DNA of 64,000 nt, taken from contig NZ_RCZH01000002.1 in NCBI RefSeq assembly GCF_006438875.1, positions 368,385 to 432,384 of the forward strand, read 5' to 3'. Source of the DNA: Flavobacterium pectinovorum. GTDB taxonomy: Bacteria > Bacteroidota > Bacteroidia > Flavobacteriales > Flavobacteriaceae. Under the pieces are notes generated by a model. The model had not been told where the DNA came from. It saw nothing but the letters and a program-made list of their open reading frames with translations, and did not search any database. The position numbers and the translations under genes were made by a program. Numbering within the stretch: position 1 is the first letter of the stretch; every line of letters begins with the position of its first letter. Below are positions 36,985 through 45,238 of the stretch, in pieces.

Positions 36985-38073
36985 TTATAGGAGTGTTTTA
37001 TAAAACTTTATATATTTTTCAGCCATTACTTCAACATCAAATTGTTTCGCTTTGAGTTTACCAGTTTTTATTACATTAATACAAAAATCTTCATTTTGAA
37101 TCAGTTCATTAATGATAAAAGCCAAGTCTTGTTGGTTCCCTTTTTCAAATAAAACACCCGCTCCTTTTACCAAACCGGATAATCCTACAACGTCTGAAGC
37201 AATAAAAGGTATACCTGAAGCCATACTTTCTATTGCAACTAAACCAAAGCCTTCTCCATTTGAACTTAAAATTGAAATGTCAGCCGTTTTTAAAAGTCTG
37301 GCGATATCAATTCGATTTCCTAAAAATAATATTCTATTTTCTAATTCTAGTTCTTGAACCAATTTTTCGCATTTTCCTCTCAGATTACCATCTCCTACAA
37401 AAATTAATTTGATATTAATAGGTAATAGTTGCATTGCTCTAACGACCGTTTCGGGATCTTTATGAATACTAAATCTTGCAACGTGAATTAATAAAATATC
37501 CTCTTCATTTAATAATTCTGAAATTTCATTTTTTAAATAAGGTTCAGCATTATCAATTATTTTTAAATTTATTCCGTTTTCTATAACTTTAAATTTATTC
37601 TTAGGCAATTTTGTATGCCTTTGTATAATTTTATAAACATCATCTGTTATACAAATTATTGCATCATAAAATCGATACATTAACTGATCTATCTTACTGA
37701 AAAAATAATTTTCAATACGCGGGTTTGAAGAACTGTGCTCGGTAACAAGAATTTTTATTTTAGAAAAAGAAATAATTTTTGCTAATACAATCCAATATTG
37801 AGACGGAAATAAATGAACATGAGCTATATCATATTTTTTTAAAAATGGAATTATTTTAAAAATATGAATTGGATTGTACACTGAATAAGAACCCAAAGAA
37901 TAAATTTTACAGCAATTCTGGGCTTTTAAAACTTTCAAAAAAGAAGATTCTGTTCCATTTAGCAATAAAAGATCAACATGAAGTCCTTTTGCATTGTAGA
38001 TAGGAATTGTCTCCAATAGCAATTTTTCAGCACCTCCTGAATCGAATCTATTTATAATTTGCAGTACTTTCAT
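36985..38073 (-). CDS. Glycosyltransferase family 4
   Basis: A 362-residue GT-B enzyme. It opens 'MKVLQIINRFDSGGAEKLLL' (the G-G-A-E donor loop). Further motifs are 'LVTEHSSSN', 'LIHVARFSIHKDPETVVRAM' and 'SSNGEGFGLVAIESMASG' with the E-x7-E pair. It sits ten bases after the Wzx gene and two before the polymerase gene, in the same operon. It assembles part of the surface glycan at the cytoplasmic face. Donor sugar unknown. Confidence 0.93.
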   Translation of the reverse strand: MKVLQIINRFDSGGAEKLLLETIPIYNAKGLHVDLLLLNGTESSFLKVLKAQNCCKIYSLGSYSVYNPIHIFKIIPFLKKYDIAHVHLFPSQYWIVLAKIISFSKIKILVTEHSSSNPRIENYFFSKIDQLMYRFYDAIICITDDVYKIIQRHTKLPKNKFKVIENGINLKIIDNAEPYLKNEISELLNEEDILLIHVARFSIHKDPETVVRAMQLLPINIKLIFVGDGNLRGKCEKLVQELELENRILFLGNRIDIARLLKTADISILSSNGEGFGLVAIESMASGIPFIASDVVGLSGLVKGAGVLFEKGNQQDLAFIINELIQNEDFCINVIKTGKLKAKQFDVEVMAEKYIKFYKTLL

Positions 38074-38082
38074 AATAGTTGG

Positions 38083-39387
38083 CTAGTGCAAAAAAATTTT
38101 TACTTTATCCCTTTTATAAATAAAAACTGTCGTTACAAAATTCCAGAAAAAAGAACTCGAAACAAATGCAACTGCGGCTCCGGTCATTCCGTAAACTGGA
38201 ATTAAAAATCGGTTTAAAACAAAATTAATTGCAACAGCAATAATTAAAATGATCTGAAATATATGTTGTCTTCCAGTCATATTCAAATAAACCGGAGCTG
38301 ACCCAAATGCGGAGCAAATTCCCTGACCTATAATCAAAATTAGGAATGGTTCATGAGCTGCGATATATTGATGTCCAAAAAATGATAAAACATATTCTGA
38401 AAAAATACACATCAAAAGAATAACTGGAAACGTAATCCCAAAAATTAATCGAACACTTTTTCTCATTACTTTTTTTAATTCTGTTATGTTTTGATTTGCA
38501 TAGAATTCTGCAATTTTTGCCGAAATAGTAATATTAATGGTCACAATTATCACTGAAACAATTGTCATTAACTTAACTCCAACAGAATAAAAAGCAACTG
38601 TTTCATCATTTCTATATTTTTTTAAAAACATAATATCAAAACACATTAATAAAAACAGCGCCATTCCACTAATCGCAATTGGATATGATTTTAAAAATAC
38701 TTCTTTATGTGAAATATTTTCTTTTATTTCTACCTCAGCCATTTTACTTAAATAACTGAAAAGTAATATTGAACTAACAATAGCAAGAATAATAAACCCA
38801 ATAAGGAAAACATCAACTAAATAAGTTTCTTTGTTCCAATAAAACAATGCGATTGAACCAATAAATAAGGGAATATATTTAAGAATATTTCGAAACAATT
38901 CGGCGACGTATAATTTATCCAGAGCCCGAAAAACCTCTGTATTTAAAGTAAATATTGCGTAGAAAAACAAAGTTGCAGCACCTTTTAATAATATTGAATA
39001 TACATCCTGATCTGCAAAGTAATTGTTTATGATTCTTTTGTCTATAATGAGAATTACAACCAAAACAAGTATTGAAGTCACAAAAAGCATTGTAAGCATC
39101 TTGATATATACCTTTTTTAATTCTTCAATGGCACTTTGGCTCGCTAATCTCCCTTTAAAATATAAAATAGACTGGTCAAAGCCTAACAAGCACATACTAC
39201 CAATTGCCAAAAGAAAGGAACGTACAAAATCGTATTGACCAACCAGTTTTGGTGTATATGATTTGGTTAAAAATATAGTAAAACCAAACAATAAAAGCAC
39301 TCCAGAAATTCTTAAAAACAAGGTGCTTAAACTTTGTTTTAAAAATGGATTTTGAGTAATTTTTTTTAAAATACTATTGGTTTTCAA
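38083..39387 (-). CDS. Wzx-type oligosaccharide flippase
   Basis: I start at TTG 39387 (434 residues, 'KTNSILKKITQNPFLKQSL'). The longer frame to 39510 overlaps the Wzz-like gene by 110 bases and reads as non-coding. Some twelve to fourteen helices with 'YDFVRSFLLAIGSMCLLGFD' and 'FLRISGVLLLFGFTIFLTK' match the PST/MOP flippase family. It moves undecaprenyl-linked repeat units across the inner membrane. It follows the Wzz-like gene by 13 bases and precedes the GT4 gene. Confidence 0.88.
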   Translation of the reverse strand: MKTNSILKKITQNPFLKQSLSTLFLRISGVLLLFGFTIFLTKSYTPKLVGQYDFVRSFLLAIGSMCLLGFDQSILYFKGRLASQSAIEELKKVYIKMLTMLFVTSILVLVVILIIDKRIINNYFADQDVYSILLKGAATLFFYAIFTLNTEVFRALDKLYVAELFRNILKYIPLFIGSIALFYWNKETYLVDVFLIGFIILAIVSSILLFSYLSKMAEVEIKENISHKEVFLKSYPIAISGMALFLLMCFDIMFLKKYRNDETVAFYSVGVKLMTIVSVIIVTINITISAKIAEFYANQNITELKKVMRKSVRLIFGITFPVILLMCIFSEYVLSFFGHQYIAAHEPFLILIIGQGICSAFGSAPVYLNMTGRQHIFQIILIIAVAINFVLNRFLIPVYGMTGAAVAFVSSSFFWNFVTTVFIYKRDKVKIFLH

Positions 39388-39400
39388 TTGTTTATAAAAA

Positions 39401-40387
39401 TTAGTTTTTGGTTGATAGAGCCAATTGTTTTCGGTAAAACTTCGAGAATAAACTAACCAAAACAAAGATGAAAATGAAGAAAAGTGGAAACAATAATTTG
39501 AAATTTCCACTTACGATTTTATGATCATTTATATTTAATGTTGCATTAATTTCTTTAATCGTTTTATCTAAATTTACTAATTTCAGTCTGTTCTTTCCTT
39601 GATCAGTTACTAATTTTTGTTTGGTTTTTAGAATATCATTCAATTGCAGATTTTCATTGTAATAAACCAATTTGTCATTTTTAGCAACGTTATTTACAGA
39701 ATTCGTAAAACCACTTAATACTCTATCAATTTGCGCAATTATAGTATCGTTTTGCGCAATTTCGCGCTCCATATTTTTAAATCCTATTTTCTGAATAGCA
39801 TTAAAATAAGCTGAATTATTCAGGAATTTTAGCAACGGTTCAACTACTTCTTTTTCATCAATTGTTTTATTTGAAACAAATGAAATCGTATGAAAAGTAT
39901 AATTTTTACTTGTGATATTATCTTCTAAAACCTTTTTGACTTCGCCAACCTCAGCCATTAATTTAATAAGCTCAAAGTTTTGTTCTTTATCTGCAATAAA
40001 TTTGTAAACATCTGCAACTGGTTTAATTTCAATTTTTTTGATTGTTTGTGGATGCAAAATTCCAACTACATTTTTCAAAAAAATAGTATCCCCAGAAAGA
40101 ATTTTGGCTTGTATTAGATCTATTTTCGCATATAAATAATCAACACTTTCAAAATTTGGTGTTACAATAACCTGATTCTGAAACGTTTTTTTGCTTGAGT
40201 CCAAGTACCACCCCAATCCAAATCCGATAACAACTAATGTCAGGACAATAATCCAGTTTCGAACAAAAAACTGAATCGAGCGAAATATAGATGTATTAAC
40301 GCGATCGAAAAAACTGCCAATACTTCGCGAAAGCTGAAAAATATCAATTTCCTGATCATTGGTGTCTTGGGGTAATTTTGTACTCAT
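39401..40387 (-). CDS. Wzz-like polysaccharide chain-length regulator
   Basis: A 328-residue inner-membrane protein with helices at about 44-66 and 296-318 flanking a periplasmic helical domain, the Wzz topology. The N-terminal cytoplasmic part 'DIFQLSRSIGSFFDRVNTSI' is typical of Bacteroidota members. It lacks a tyrosine-kinase domain. It sets glycan length together with the polymerase. It is the first polysaccharide gene of the minus-strand block, ten bases after the DUF6909-like gene. Confidence 0.88.
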   Translation of the reverse strand: MSTKLPQDTNDQEIDIFQLSRSIGSFFDRVNTSIFRSIQFFVRNWIIVLTLVVIGFGLGWYLDSSKKTFQNQVIVTPNFESVDYLYAKIDLIQAKILSGDTIFLKNVVGILHPQTIKKIEIKPVADVYKFIADKEQNFELIKLMAEVGEVKKVLEDNITSKNYTFHTISFVSNKTIDEKEVVEPLLKFLNNSAYFNAIQKIGFKNMEREIAQNDTIIAQIDRVLSGFTNSVNNVAKNDKLVYYNENLQLNDILKTKQKLVTDQGKNRLKLVNLDKTIKEINATLNINDHKIVSGNFKLLFPLFFIFIFVLVSLFSKFYRKQLALSTKN

Positions 40388-40397
40388 TTATTGTTTT

Positions 40398-42077
40398 TTA
40401 TTTTACGTTGAAAATCTGCTCTAAAATTTTGATAGTAATCAAATATGTTGGTTTTACACCTGTTGTTCCCAATCCGCCTGAAGCTAATGTACTTCCCGTT
40501 TCTAATGGATTATCAGATGCATAATACGCATAACGTACTTTGATATCGTGAGGTACACTTTTTCTAATTTTTGATGCTGATTGTATTGCTTTTTGATAAT
40601 AGGAACCTTCCATTTCAAGACCAATAACTCCCCAGGTTGATTCGTGAAAGAATTTCAGTAAATCTCTGTTTTGTAATGATGTTCCTAAAACAGTAACCAT
40701 TGCGCCTTCAAAAACAGCAATATCATTTCCTTCGAACATTGCGCCTGTTAATTCATTTTCGAAGAAATAATTATCCGCAGTTCCTTCGTTTATATGTGCC
40801 GTTGGGATCATAATGTCGCCTTTACCTCCTTCAAGGATTCCGGCTTTACCCATTATCGAAACTGATCGTACTTCTAATTTTGTTTCCTTTTTGTATGGTT
40901 TCAAAAGCTCGTCGATAGTTTCGTAAGCTTGCTCACCAAAAGCATAATCCATTACAATAATAACAGGTTTTACTTCGTCAAGCTGTGCTTTTGGAAATCC
41001 GGTTTTTGCCCAATCAATTTTAGCCGTATCAAAAATCTGAACATCGATGTTGGTCCCTGAGGTATCCGGTAATGAAATCATTCCGTTTTTCAGCGCCAGA
41101 TCTTCTACAATACTTCTAATTTCTTTTGCGCCGGATTTACTTAATTCTTCATATATAAAGAAATCAGATTTGTCTTTAAACTTTGTTTTTAACAACGGCG
41201 TTGCAAAAATAGAATTCATCACACTATGCATATTCGCACTAATTACGTGAATTGGTCTTTTTAGAAGATTATTAGCCTTTAAAACTTCCTTGATATTGGT
41301 TGCCCAAATTTCACCGTGGATATGATGTCCAAGACGTTCTCTTAAAACCGGACTGAAAGTTATGGTTCTTTTATTATTGTCGATAACTTCTTCGATCGCT
41401 AGTTTTCCTAACCAATATATAACGTGTAAGAAACGATCAGGATCATTTTCAGATCCAAAAGCATCATAAATGTCTAAAACTTCTTCAAAAGTTCGTCCTA
41501 AGATATTGGCAACATGCGATATTGCTTTTTCTTTCTCTATTAAAGGCAGTTTTTTAGTCTGCATTACAGCTTGTTCCAACTTCATCCAATCGCGGGAAAC
41601 TTCGCCACCATCATCTAGTAAAACTCTGTTTTTAATTTTATGAGATTCAATGAAAATAAAAGTCAAATGCGTTAGAATATCATAAATATCTGAACGTCCA
41701 CGCGTGATTTCAACATTCATTTGTTCTTCGTCAATTCTATAACAATTTCGTCTTCTTTTTGGAGGAACAATTGCCTGAAAATGCGATTTAGAATATCCTT
41801 CATCCGAAGTTAAATTGATAAATCTACATTGTTCTATTCCTATTGGCAAACGTTCTATAACGTACAATAGCCCGTTAAGTTCTACTTTTTCTTCGCCTAT
41901 ATTTCCGTAAATCTCCGGACGTAATGCTAATAATGATTCTCTTAAACTATCGCCCGAAACTCCCATTGGTTTATAAAAACCACGGTTGAATAAGTGACGC
42001 ATTGTAATATACATTTTTTCTATCGCTGCAGATGATTCCTGCGCTCTTGATCTTGATATATGTTTGGTTTCTTTCAT
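40398..42077 (-). CDS. DUF6909-like protein with a nucleoside-phosphorylase-like C-terminal half
   Basis: A 559-residue cytoplasmic protein, known to me only as a conserved Bacteroidota protein (I believe DUF6909). Residues 1-250 are helical. Residues about 270-555 contain 'KAGILEGGKGDIMIPTAHIN' and 'GVIGLEMEGSYYQKAIQSA', resembling the PNP/MTA-nucleosidase fold, where the EMEG motif binds ribose. No full catalytic set can be assigned. It is ten bases upstream of the Wzz-like gene, so it may be co-transcribed with polysaccharide genes. A nucleoside- or nucleotide-sugar-related role is inference. Confidence 0.6.
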   Translation of the reverse strand: MKETKHISRSRAQESSAAIEKMYITMRHLFNRGFYKPMGVSGDSLRESLLALRPEIYGNIGEEKVELNGLLYVIERLPIGIEQCRFINLTSDEGYSKSHFQAIVPPKRRRNCYRIDEEQMNVEITRGRSDIYDILTHLTFIFIESHKIKNRVLLDDGGEVSRDWMKLEQAVMQTKKLPLIEKEKAISHVANILGRTFEEVLDIYDAFGSENDPDRFLHVIYWLGKLAIEEVIDNNKRTITFSPVLRERLGHHIHGEIWATNIKEVLKANNLLKRPIHVISANMHSVMNSIFATPLLKTKFKDKSDFFIYEELSKSGAKEIRSIVEDLALKNGMISLPDTSGTNIDVQIFDTAKIDWAKTGFPKAQLDEVKPVIIVMDYAFGEQAYETIDELLKPYKKETKLEVRSVSIMGKAGILEGGKGDIMIPTAHINEGTADNYFFENELTGAMFEGNDIAVFEGAMVTVLGTSLQNRDLLKFFHESTWGVIGLEMEGSYYQKAIQSASKIRKSVPHDIKVRYAYYASDNPLETGSTLASGGLGTTGVKPTYLITIKILEQIFNVK

Positions 42078-42152
42078 GCTATTTATTTTAAAATCTTCTG
42101 TTTAAGAAGATGTAATATGTGTTTTTTAATTAAACGAAATTAAGCGATTAAT

Positions 42153-42677
42153 TCAATTAATCCAATGAACTTTTGTACTTCCTTTTCGTTCCAGCTGACC
42201 TACAGCTATTGTTTTAAATCCTTTTCCATCATAAAAAGACATCGATTTTACAAAATATTCTTTTCCATCAGAATTTTTAAAATACGTTTTTCCAAGTAAT
42301 CCATTTGGATAACCAAATTCAAAATTTTGAAGTTCAAAATTTAAAAATATAATTTTTTTCCAATCGATTTTAAAATGTGTTCCATCTGTTTTAATACCCT
42401 TAAAATTACTGATGGTCATTTTTTTAAATTTTTCAGGTGTATATGATTTTAACTCATTCCTGTAGTCGCCAAGCTTTGTGTTAGGATTATTTCTTAAATC
42501 CTCAAAATCATTATAAGTTATTACCTGAATATTATAATCAGAAATTGTTTTTTTATCGATTCTTTTTAATACTTCAAAAACTTTTTTTCCAACATCTTCA
42601 GGCTTAGAAACTGAATTTTTTTCACAAGATAGAAGTGATAACATCAAAAAAAGAACTGCAATCTTGATAATTTTCAT
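42153..42677 (-). CDS. Hypothetical lipoprotein
   Basis: A 174-residue lipoprotein with signal and lipobox 'LMLSLLSCEKNS' (cysteine at residue 18). The mature part is mixed alpha/beta, with 'FKMTISNFKGIKTDGTHFKI' and a C-terminal 'SMSFYDGKGFKTIAVGQLER'. Family not recognised. Likely anchored in the inner or outer membrane facing the periplasm. It lies between the GH3 and DUF6909-like genes on the same strand, with gaps of 42 and 75 bases. Confidence 0.7.
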   Translation of the reverse strand: MKIIKIAVLFLMLSLLSCEKNSVSKPEDVGKKVFEVLKRIDKKTISDYNIQVITYNDFEDLRNNPNTKLGDYRNELKSYTPEKFKKMTISNFKGIKTDGTHFKIDWKKIIFLNFELQNFEFGYPNGLLGKTYFKNSDGKEYFVKSMSFYDGKGFKTIAVGQLERKGSTKVHWIN

Positions 42678-42719
42678 TTTCTAATTATTAAAGTTATCTG
42701 GCAAAAAAAAATAATAGTA

Positions 42720-44204
42720 TTACTTCAAATTATCTGCAATCTTTCTATCATTCGACAATCTTGGTGTTTTATTTTGTCCACCTAATTTTCCCTGAGATTT
42801 CATATATTCCTGAAACCCGTTTTTAGAAACTTTGGTTACAACCACTTTTCTCAGAACGTTTCCGGTAATCAAGTCGTCATAATAGATGTTTTGTTTTCGC
42901 ATTGAATTATCAATTGCTTCTGCAAAATCTTCCATGTTTTCCGGCTCCGTTTCAAATTCAACCAGCCATTCGTGATACGGTAATCCGCTTAACGGATTAA
43001 TTTGTGGCGCAACTGTAAATTCGTTGATTACGATTTTGGTTCCGTCCGTTGCTTCCTTCATCGCTTTTTCGACTTCATTGGCAATAACATGTTCTCCAAA
43101 AGCCGAAATATAATGTTTAATTCTTCCCGAAACTATAACGCGATGCGGAAATAAAGACGTAAACTGAACAGTATCACCAATATTATAACGCCAAAGTCCC
43201 GCATTTGTCGAAATAATCAAAGCATAATTTACGCCTGTTTCAACTTCTCCAATCGTTAAACTTTTAGCATTTGGCTCAAAAAATTCATCGGCTTTAATGA
43301 ACTCGTAGAAAATTCCTGAGTTCAATAACAACAGCATCCCTTTTATCTTTTGGGAATCCTGATACGCAAAAAATCCTTCAGAAGCCGGAAAAAGTTCGAT
43401 GCTGTCTACTTTTCTTCCAATCATGTTTTCGAACTTCGCACGATACGGTTCGTAATTTACGCCTCCGTAAATAAACAAGTTAAAATTCTTGAATAAGTCG
43501 CCTATTTTCTTTCCTCCACTTTTTTCCTGCAAACGCTCAAAATACATTTGAACCCAGGACGGAATTCCGGAAATAATTGTCATATCCTGCTCAATTGTTT
43601 CCTCAACAATAGCGTCTATTTTGGTTTCCCAATCTTCTATGCAATTGGTTTCCCAAGATGGCATTCTGTTTTTTTGGAGATATTTAGGCACAAAATGCGC
43701 TCCGATTCCGGATAATCTTCCAAATTTGATTCCGTATTTCTCAACTAAAATCGGACTTCCTTGTAAGAAGATCATTTTTCCGTCAACAAAATCGGCATTC
43801 CCGGTTTCATAAATATAATGTAGAATCGCATTTCGAGAAGCTTCAATATGATACGGCATCGATTCCTTGGTTAACGGAATATATTTCGCACCAGAAGTTG
43901 TTCCTGAAGTTTTGGCAAAATAAATTGGCTTTCCTTTCCACAGAATATCTTTTTCGCCCATTCGAACTTTATCAATATAAGGCTTTAGATCTTCATAATC
44001 ACGAACAGGGACACGTTTCTTGAAATCATGAACCGTTTTTATTTTATCAAAATGATGATCTGCACCAAATTGGGTTTCTCTTGCGTCATTAATTAAACCC
44101 TTAAATATTTTTTGTTGCGTTTCTACCGGCTTCTTGGACCAAGCCAAAGTATCGTAATATATTTTGCTGGCAAATAATTTTGCTGCTACTGATTTAATAG
44201 ACAT
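42720..44204 (-). CDS. GH3-family acyl-acid-amide synthetase
   Basis: A 494-residue adenylate-forming enzyme. The ATP loop is 'YFAKTSGTTSGAKYIPLTKE', followed by 'IYGGVNYEPYRAKF', 'LFPASEGFFAYQ' and 'YRYNIGDT'-type 'WRYNIGDTVQFTSLFPHRV'. These match GH3 proteins, which in plants conjugate hormones to amino acids. Bacterial members are widespread with unknown substrates. It is 11 bases downstream of the single-helix coiled-coil gene and ahead of a lipoprotein gene. Confidence 0.92.
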   Translation of the reverse strand: MSIKSVAAKLFASKIYYDTLAWSKKPVETQQKIFKGLINDARETQFGADHHFDKIKTVHDFKKRVPVRDYEDLKPYIDKVRMGEKDILWKGKPIYFAKTSGTTSGAKYIPLTKESMPYHIEASRNAILHYIYETGNADFVDGKMIFLQGSPILVEKYGIKFGRLSGIGAHFVPKYLQKNRMPSWETNCIEDWETKIDAIVEETIEQDMTIISGIPSWVQMYFERLQEKSGGKKIGDLFKNFNLFIYGGVNYEPYRAKFENMIGRKVDSIELFPASEGFFAYQDSQKIKGMLLLLNSGIFYEFIKADEFFEPNAKSLTIGEVETGVNYALIISTNAGLWRYNIGDTVQFTSLFPHRVIVSGRIKHYISAFGEHVIANEVEKAMKEATDGTKIVINEFTVAPQINPLSGLPYHEWLVEFETEPENMEDFAEAIDNSMRKQNIYYDDLITGNVLRKVVVTKVSKNGFQEYMKSQGKLGGQNKTPRLSNDRKIADNLK

Positions 44205-44215
44205 TTTTTATGGGA

Positions 44216-44716
44216 TTATTTCTTGTCACTTTTGTTTTTACTTTGCTTTTTTTCGCCGGACACCTTCTCCTCTTTTGCCACTTCATCTCTTAATTTTATT
44301 TCTTCTTCTGTGGCTTTCATATTCACTTCTGAAGGTTCATCTTTTTCTGCTAAAATAGAATCTTTATTAAATTTTGCATATTCTAGCTCCCCTCTCAATA
44401 CTTTTTGAATTCCATGTATATAAGCTTCATTTTTCTTTAAAGCTGTTTCTAATGAATCTGATTTTATGGCTAATTCCGTAGCATTTTTTTTCAATTCAGA
44501 AGAAGAATATCCCGGAATAAACTCTCTTAAAGGAGTAAAAGCAATAATAAAAGTGGTAATTAATATTAAAAATATTCCGCCTAGCGAGAAAATAACAAAT
44601 ACGTTCATCAAGGTAAGTTTGAACGAGAAAATCTCTTCAAAGGTATCTTCATTCAAAATGACCAATCGGTTTTTGATAAATAATTTTTTTCTAAAATCGA
44701 ATTTCTTCTTAGCCAT
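44216..44716 (-). CDS. Single-helix coiled-coil membrane protein, like the N-terminal part of M23 peptidases
   Basis: A 166-residue protein. The basic N-terminus 'FRKKLFIKNRLVILNEDTFE' and membrane helix (about 38-60) resemble the front of flavobacterial M23/LytM endopeptidases. A coiled coil (about 75-110) and a lysine/glutamate-rich tail follow, but there is no LytM HxxxD or HxH motif. It may be a natural regulator or a truncated relative. It heads the minus-strand unit with GH3 and diverges from tatA. A TATATTTG box lies upstream at 44742-44735. Confidence 0.65.
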   Translation of the reverse strand: MAKKKFDFRKKLFIKNRLVILNEDTFEEIFSFKLTLMNVFVIFSLGGIFLILITTFIIAFTPLREFIPGYSSSELKKNATELAIKSDSLETALKKNEAYIHGIQKVLRGELEYAKFNKDSILAEKDEPSEVNMKATEEEIKLRDEVAKEEKVSGEKKQSKNKSDKK

Positions 44717-44734
44717 TGCGGTTCTTTATGCAAG

Positions 44735-44742
44735 CAAATATA
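44735..44742 (-). promoter_or_regulatory. TAnnTTTG promoter box of the coiled-coil/GH3 unit
   Basis: Minus-strand TATATTTG, 18 bases before the ATG at 44716. Confidence 0.6.
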
Positions 44743-44851
44743 ATAATTAATCGCCTTGTTGTTGTCCTCTTGAATTTAGGGAATACACTTAATTTAAGAT
44801 TTTATAAAATATTTAACGTTGCTAAATACAAATATTTTAATCCAAAAACAC

Positions 44852-44881
44852 TTTTTGTTCGTATATTTCTATATACCTTTG
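44852..44881 (+). promoter_or_regulatory. tatA promoter with both -33 and -7 elements
   Basis: TTTTTG at 44852-44857, then 16 bases, then TACCTTTG at 44874-44881. This is the best two-part Bacteroidota promoter in the window. It leaves an untranslated leader of about 40 bases before the tatA ATG. Confidence 0.7.
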
Positions 44882-44927
44882 CGGTATCATTTAGAAAACA
44901 ATTTGCTTCGGCATTAAATATACAATC

Positions 44928-45107
44928 ATGGGAAGATTAGGTCTTACAGAAATCCTCGTAATAGTAGGTATTGTGATTTTACTTTTTGGAGGTAAAAAAA
45001 TTCCGGAATTAATGAAAGGTTTAGGAAGCGGAATCAAAGAATTCAAGAACGCTGCTAAAGACGATCAACCTGCCGCTGCCAAAAAAGAAGAGGAAGAAAC
45101 AAAATAA
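44928..45107 (+). CDS. tatA: Twin-arginine translocase subunit TatA
   Basis: A 59-residue protein beginning [20 protein letters not shown]. One membrane helix leads into the hinge '[20 protein letters not shown]', the signature of TatA/E, and ends in a charged amphipathic tail. It forms the pore-like oligomer that carries folded proteins across the inner membrane. tatC is not nearby. It has its own promoter and a terminator (45128-45159). Confidence 0.95.
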   Translation: MGRLGLTEILVIVGIVILLFGGKKIPELMKGLGSGIKEFKNAAKDDQPAAAKKEEEETK

Positions 45108-45127
45108 GTATTTATATACCTTATTAA

Positions 45128-45159
45128 AAACCCCAAATTACAAATGTAGTTTGGGGTTT
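45128..45159 (+). terminator. Terminator of tatA
   Basis: Arms AAACCCCAAA and TTTGGGGTTT around a 12-base loop, followed by ACTTTTTTATA. It starts 21 bases after the tatA stop. Confidence 0.88.
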
Positions 45160-45215
45160 ACTTTTTTATATAATCCATAAATTGTATAATAAGAAAAGTT
45201 GTATTTAAATATTTA

Positions 45216-45223
45216 TATATTTG
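45216..45223 (+). promoter_or_regulatory. TAnnTTTG promoter box of the delta-60 protein gene
   Basis: TATATTTG ends 15 bases before the ATG at 45239. A GTTG upstream is closer than normal -33 spacing, so only the -7 box is firm. Confidence 0.55.
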
Positions 45224-45238
45224 ATAAAAATATTTTAT

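Noticed and set aside
39388..39510. Upstream extension of the Wzx gene
   Set aside because: It overlaps the Wzz-like gene by 110 bases; a TTG start at 39387 gives a normal flippase.
42093..42111. Terminator before the DUF6909-like gene
   Set aside because: The ATCTTC/GAAGAT stem is only six bases and lacks a strong U-run, so it was not called.
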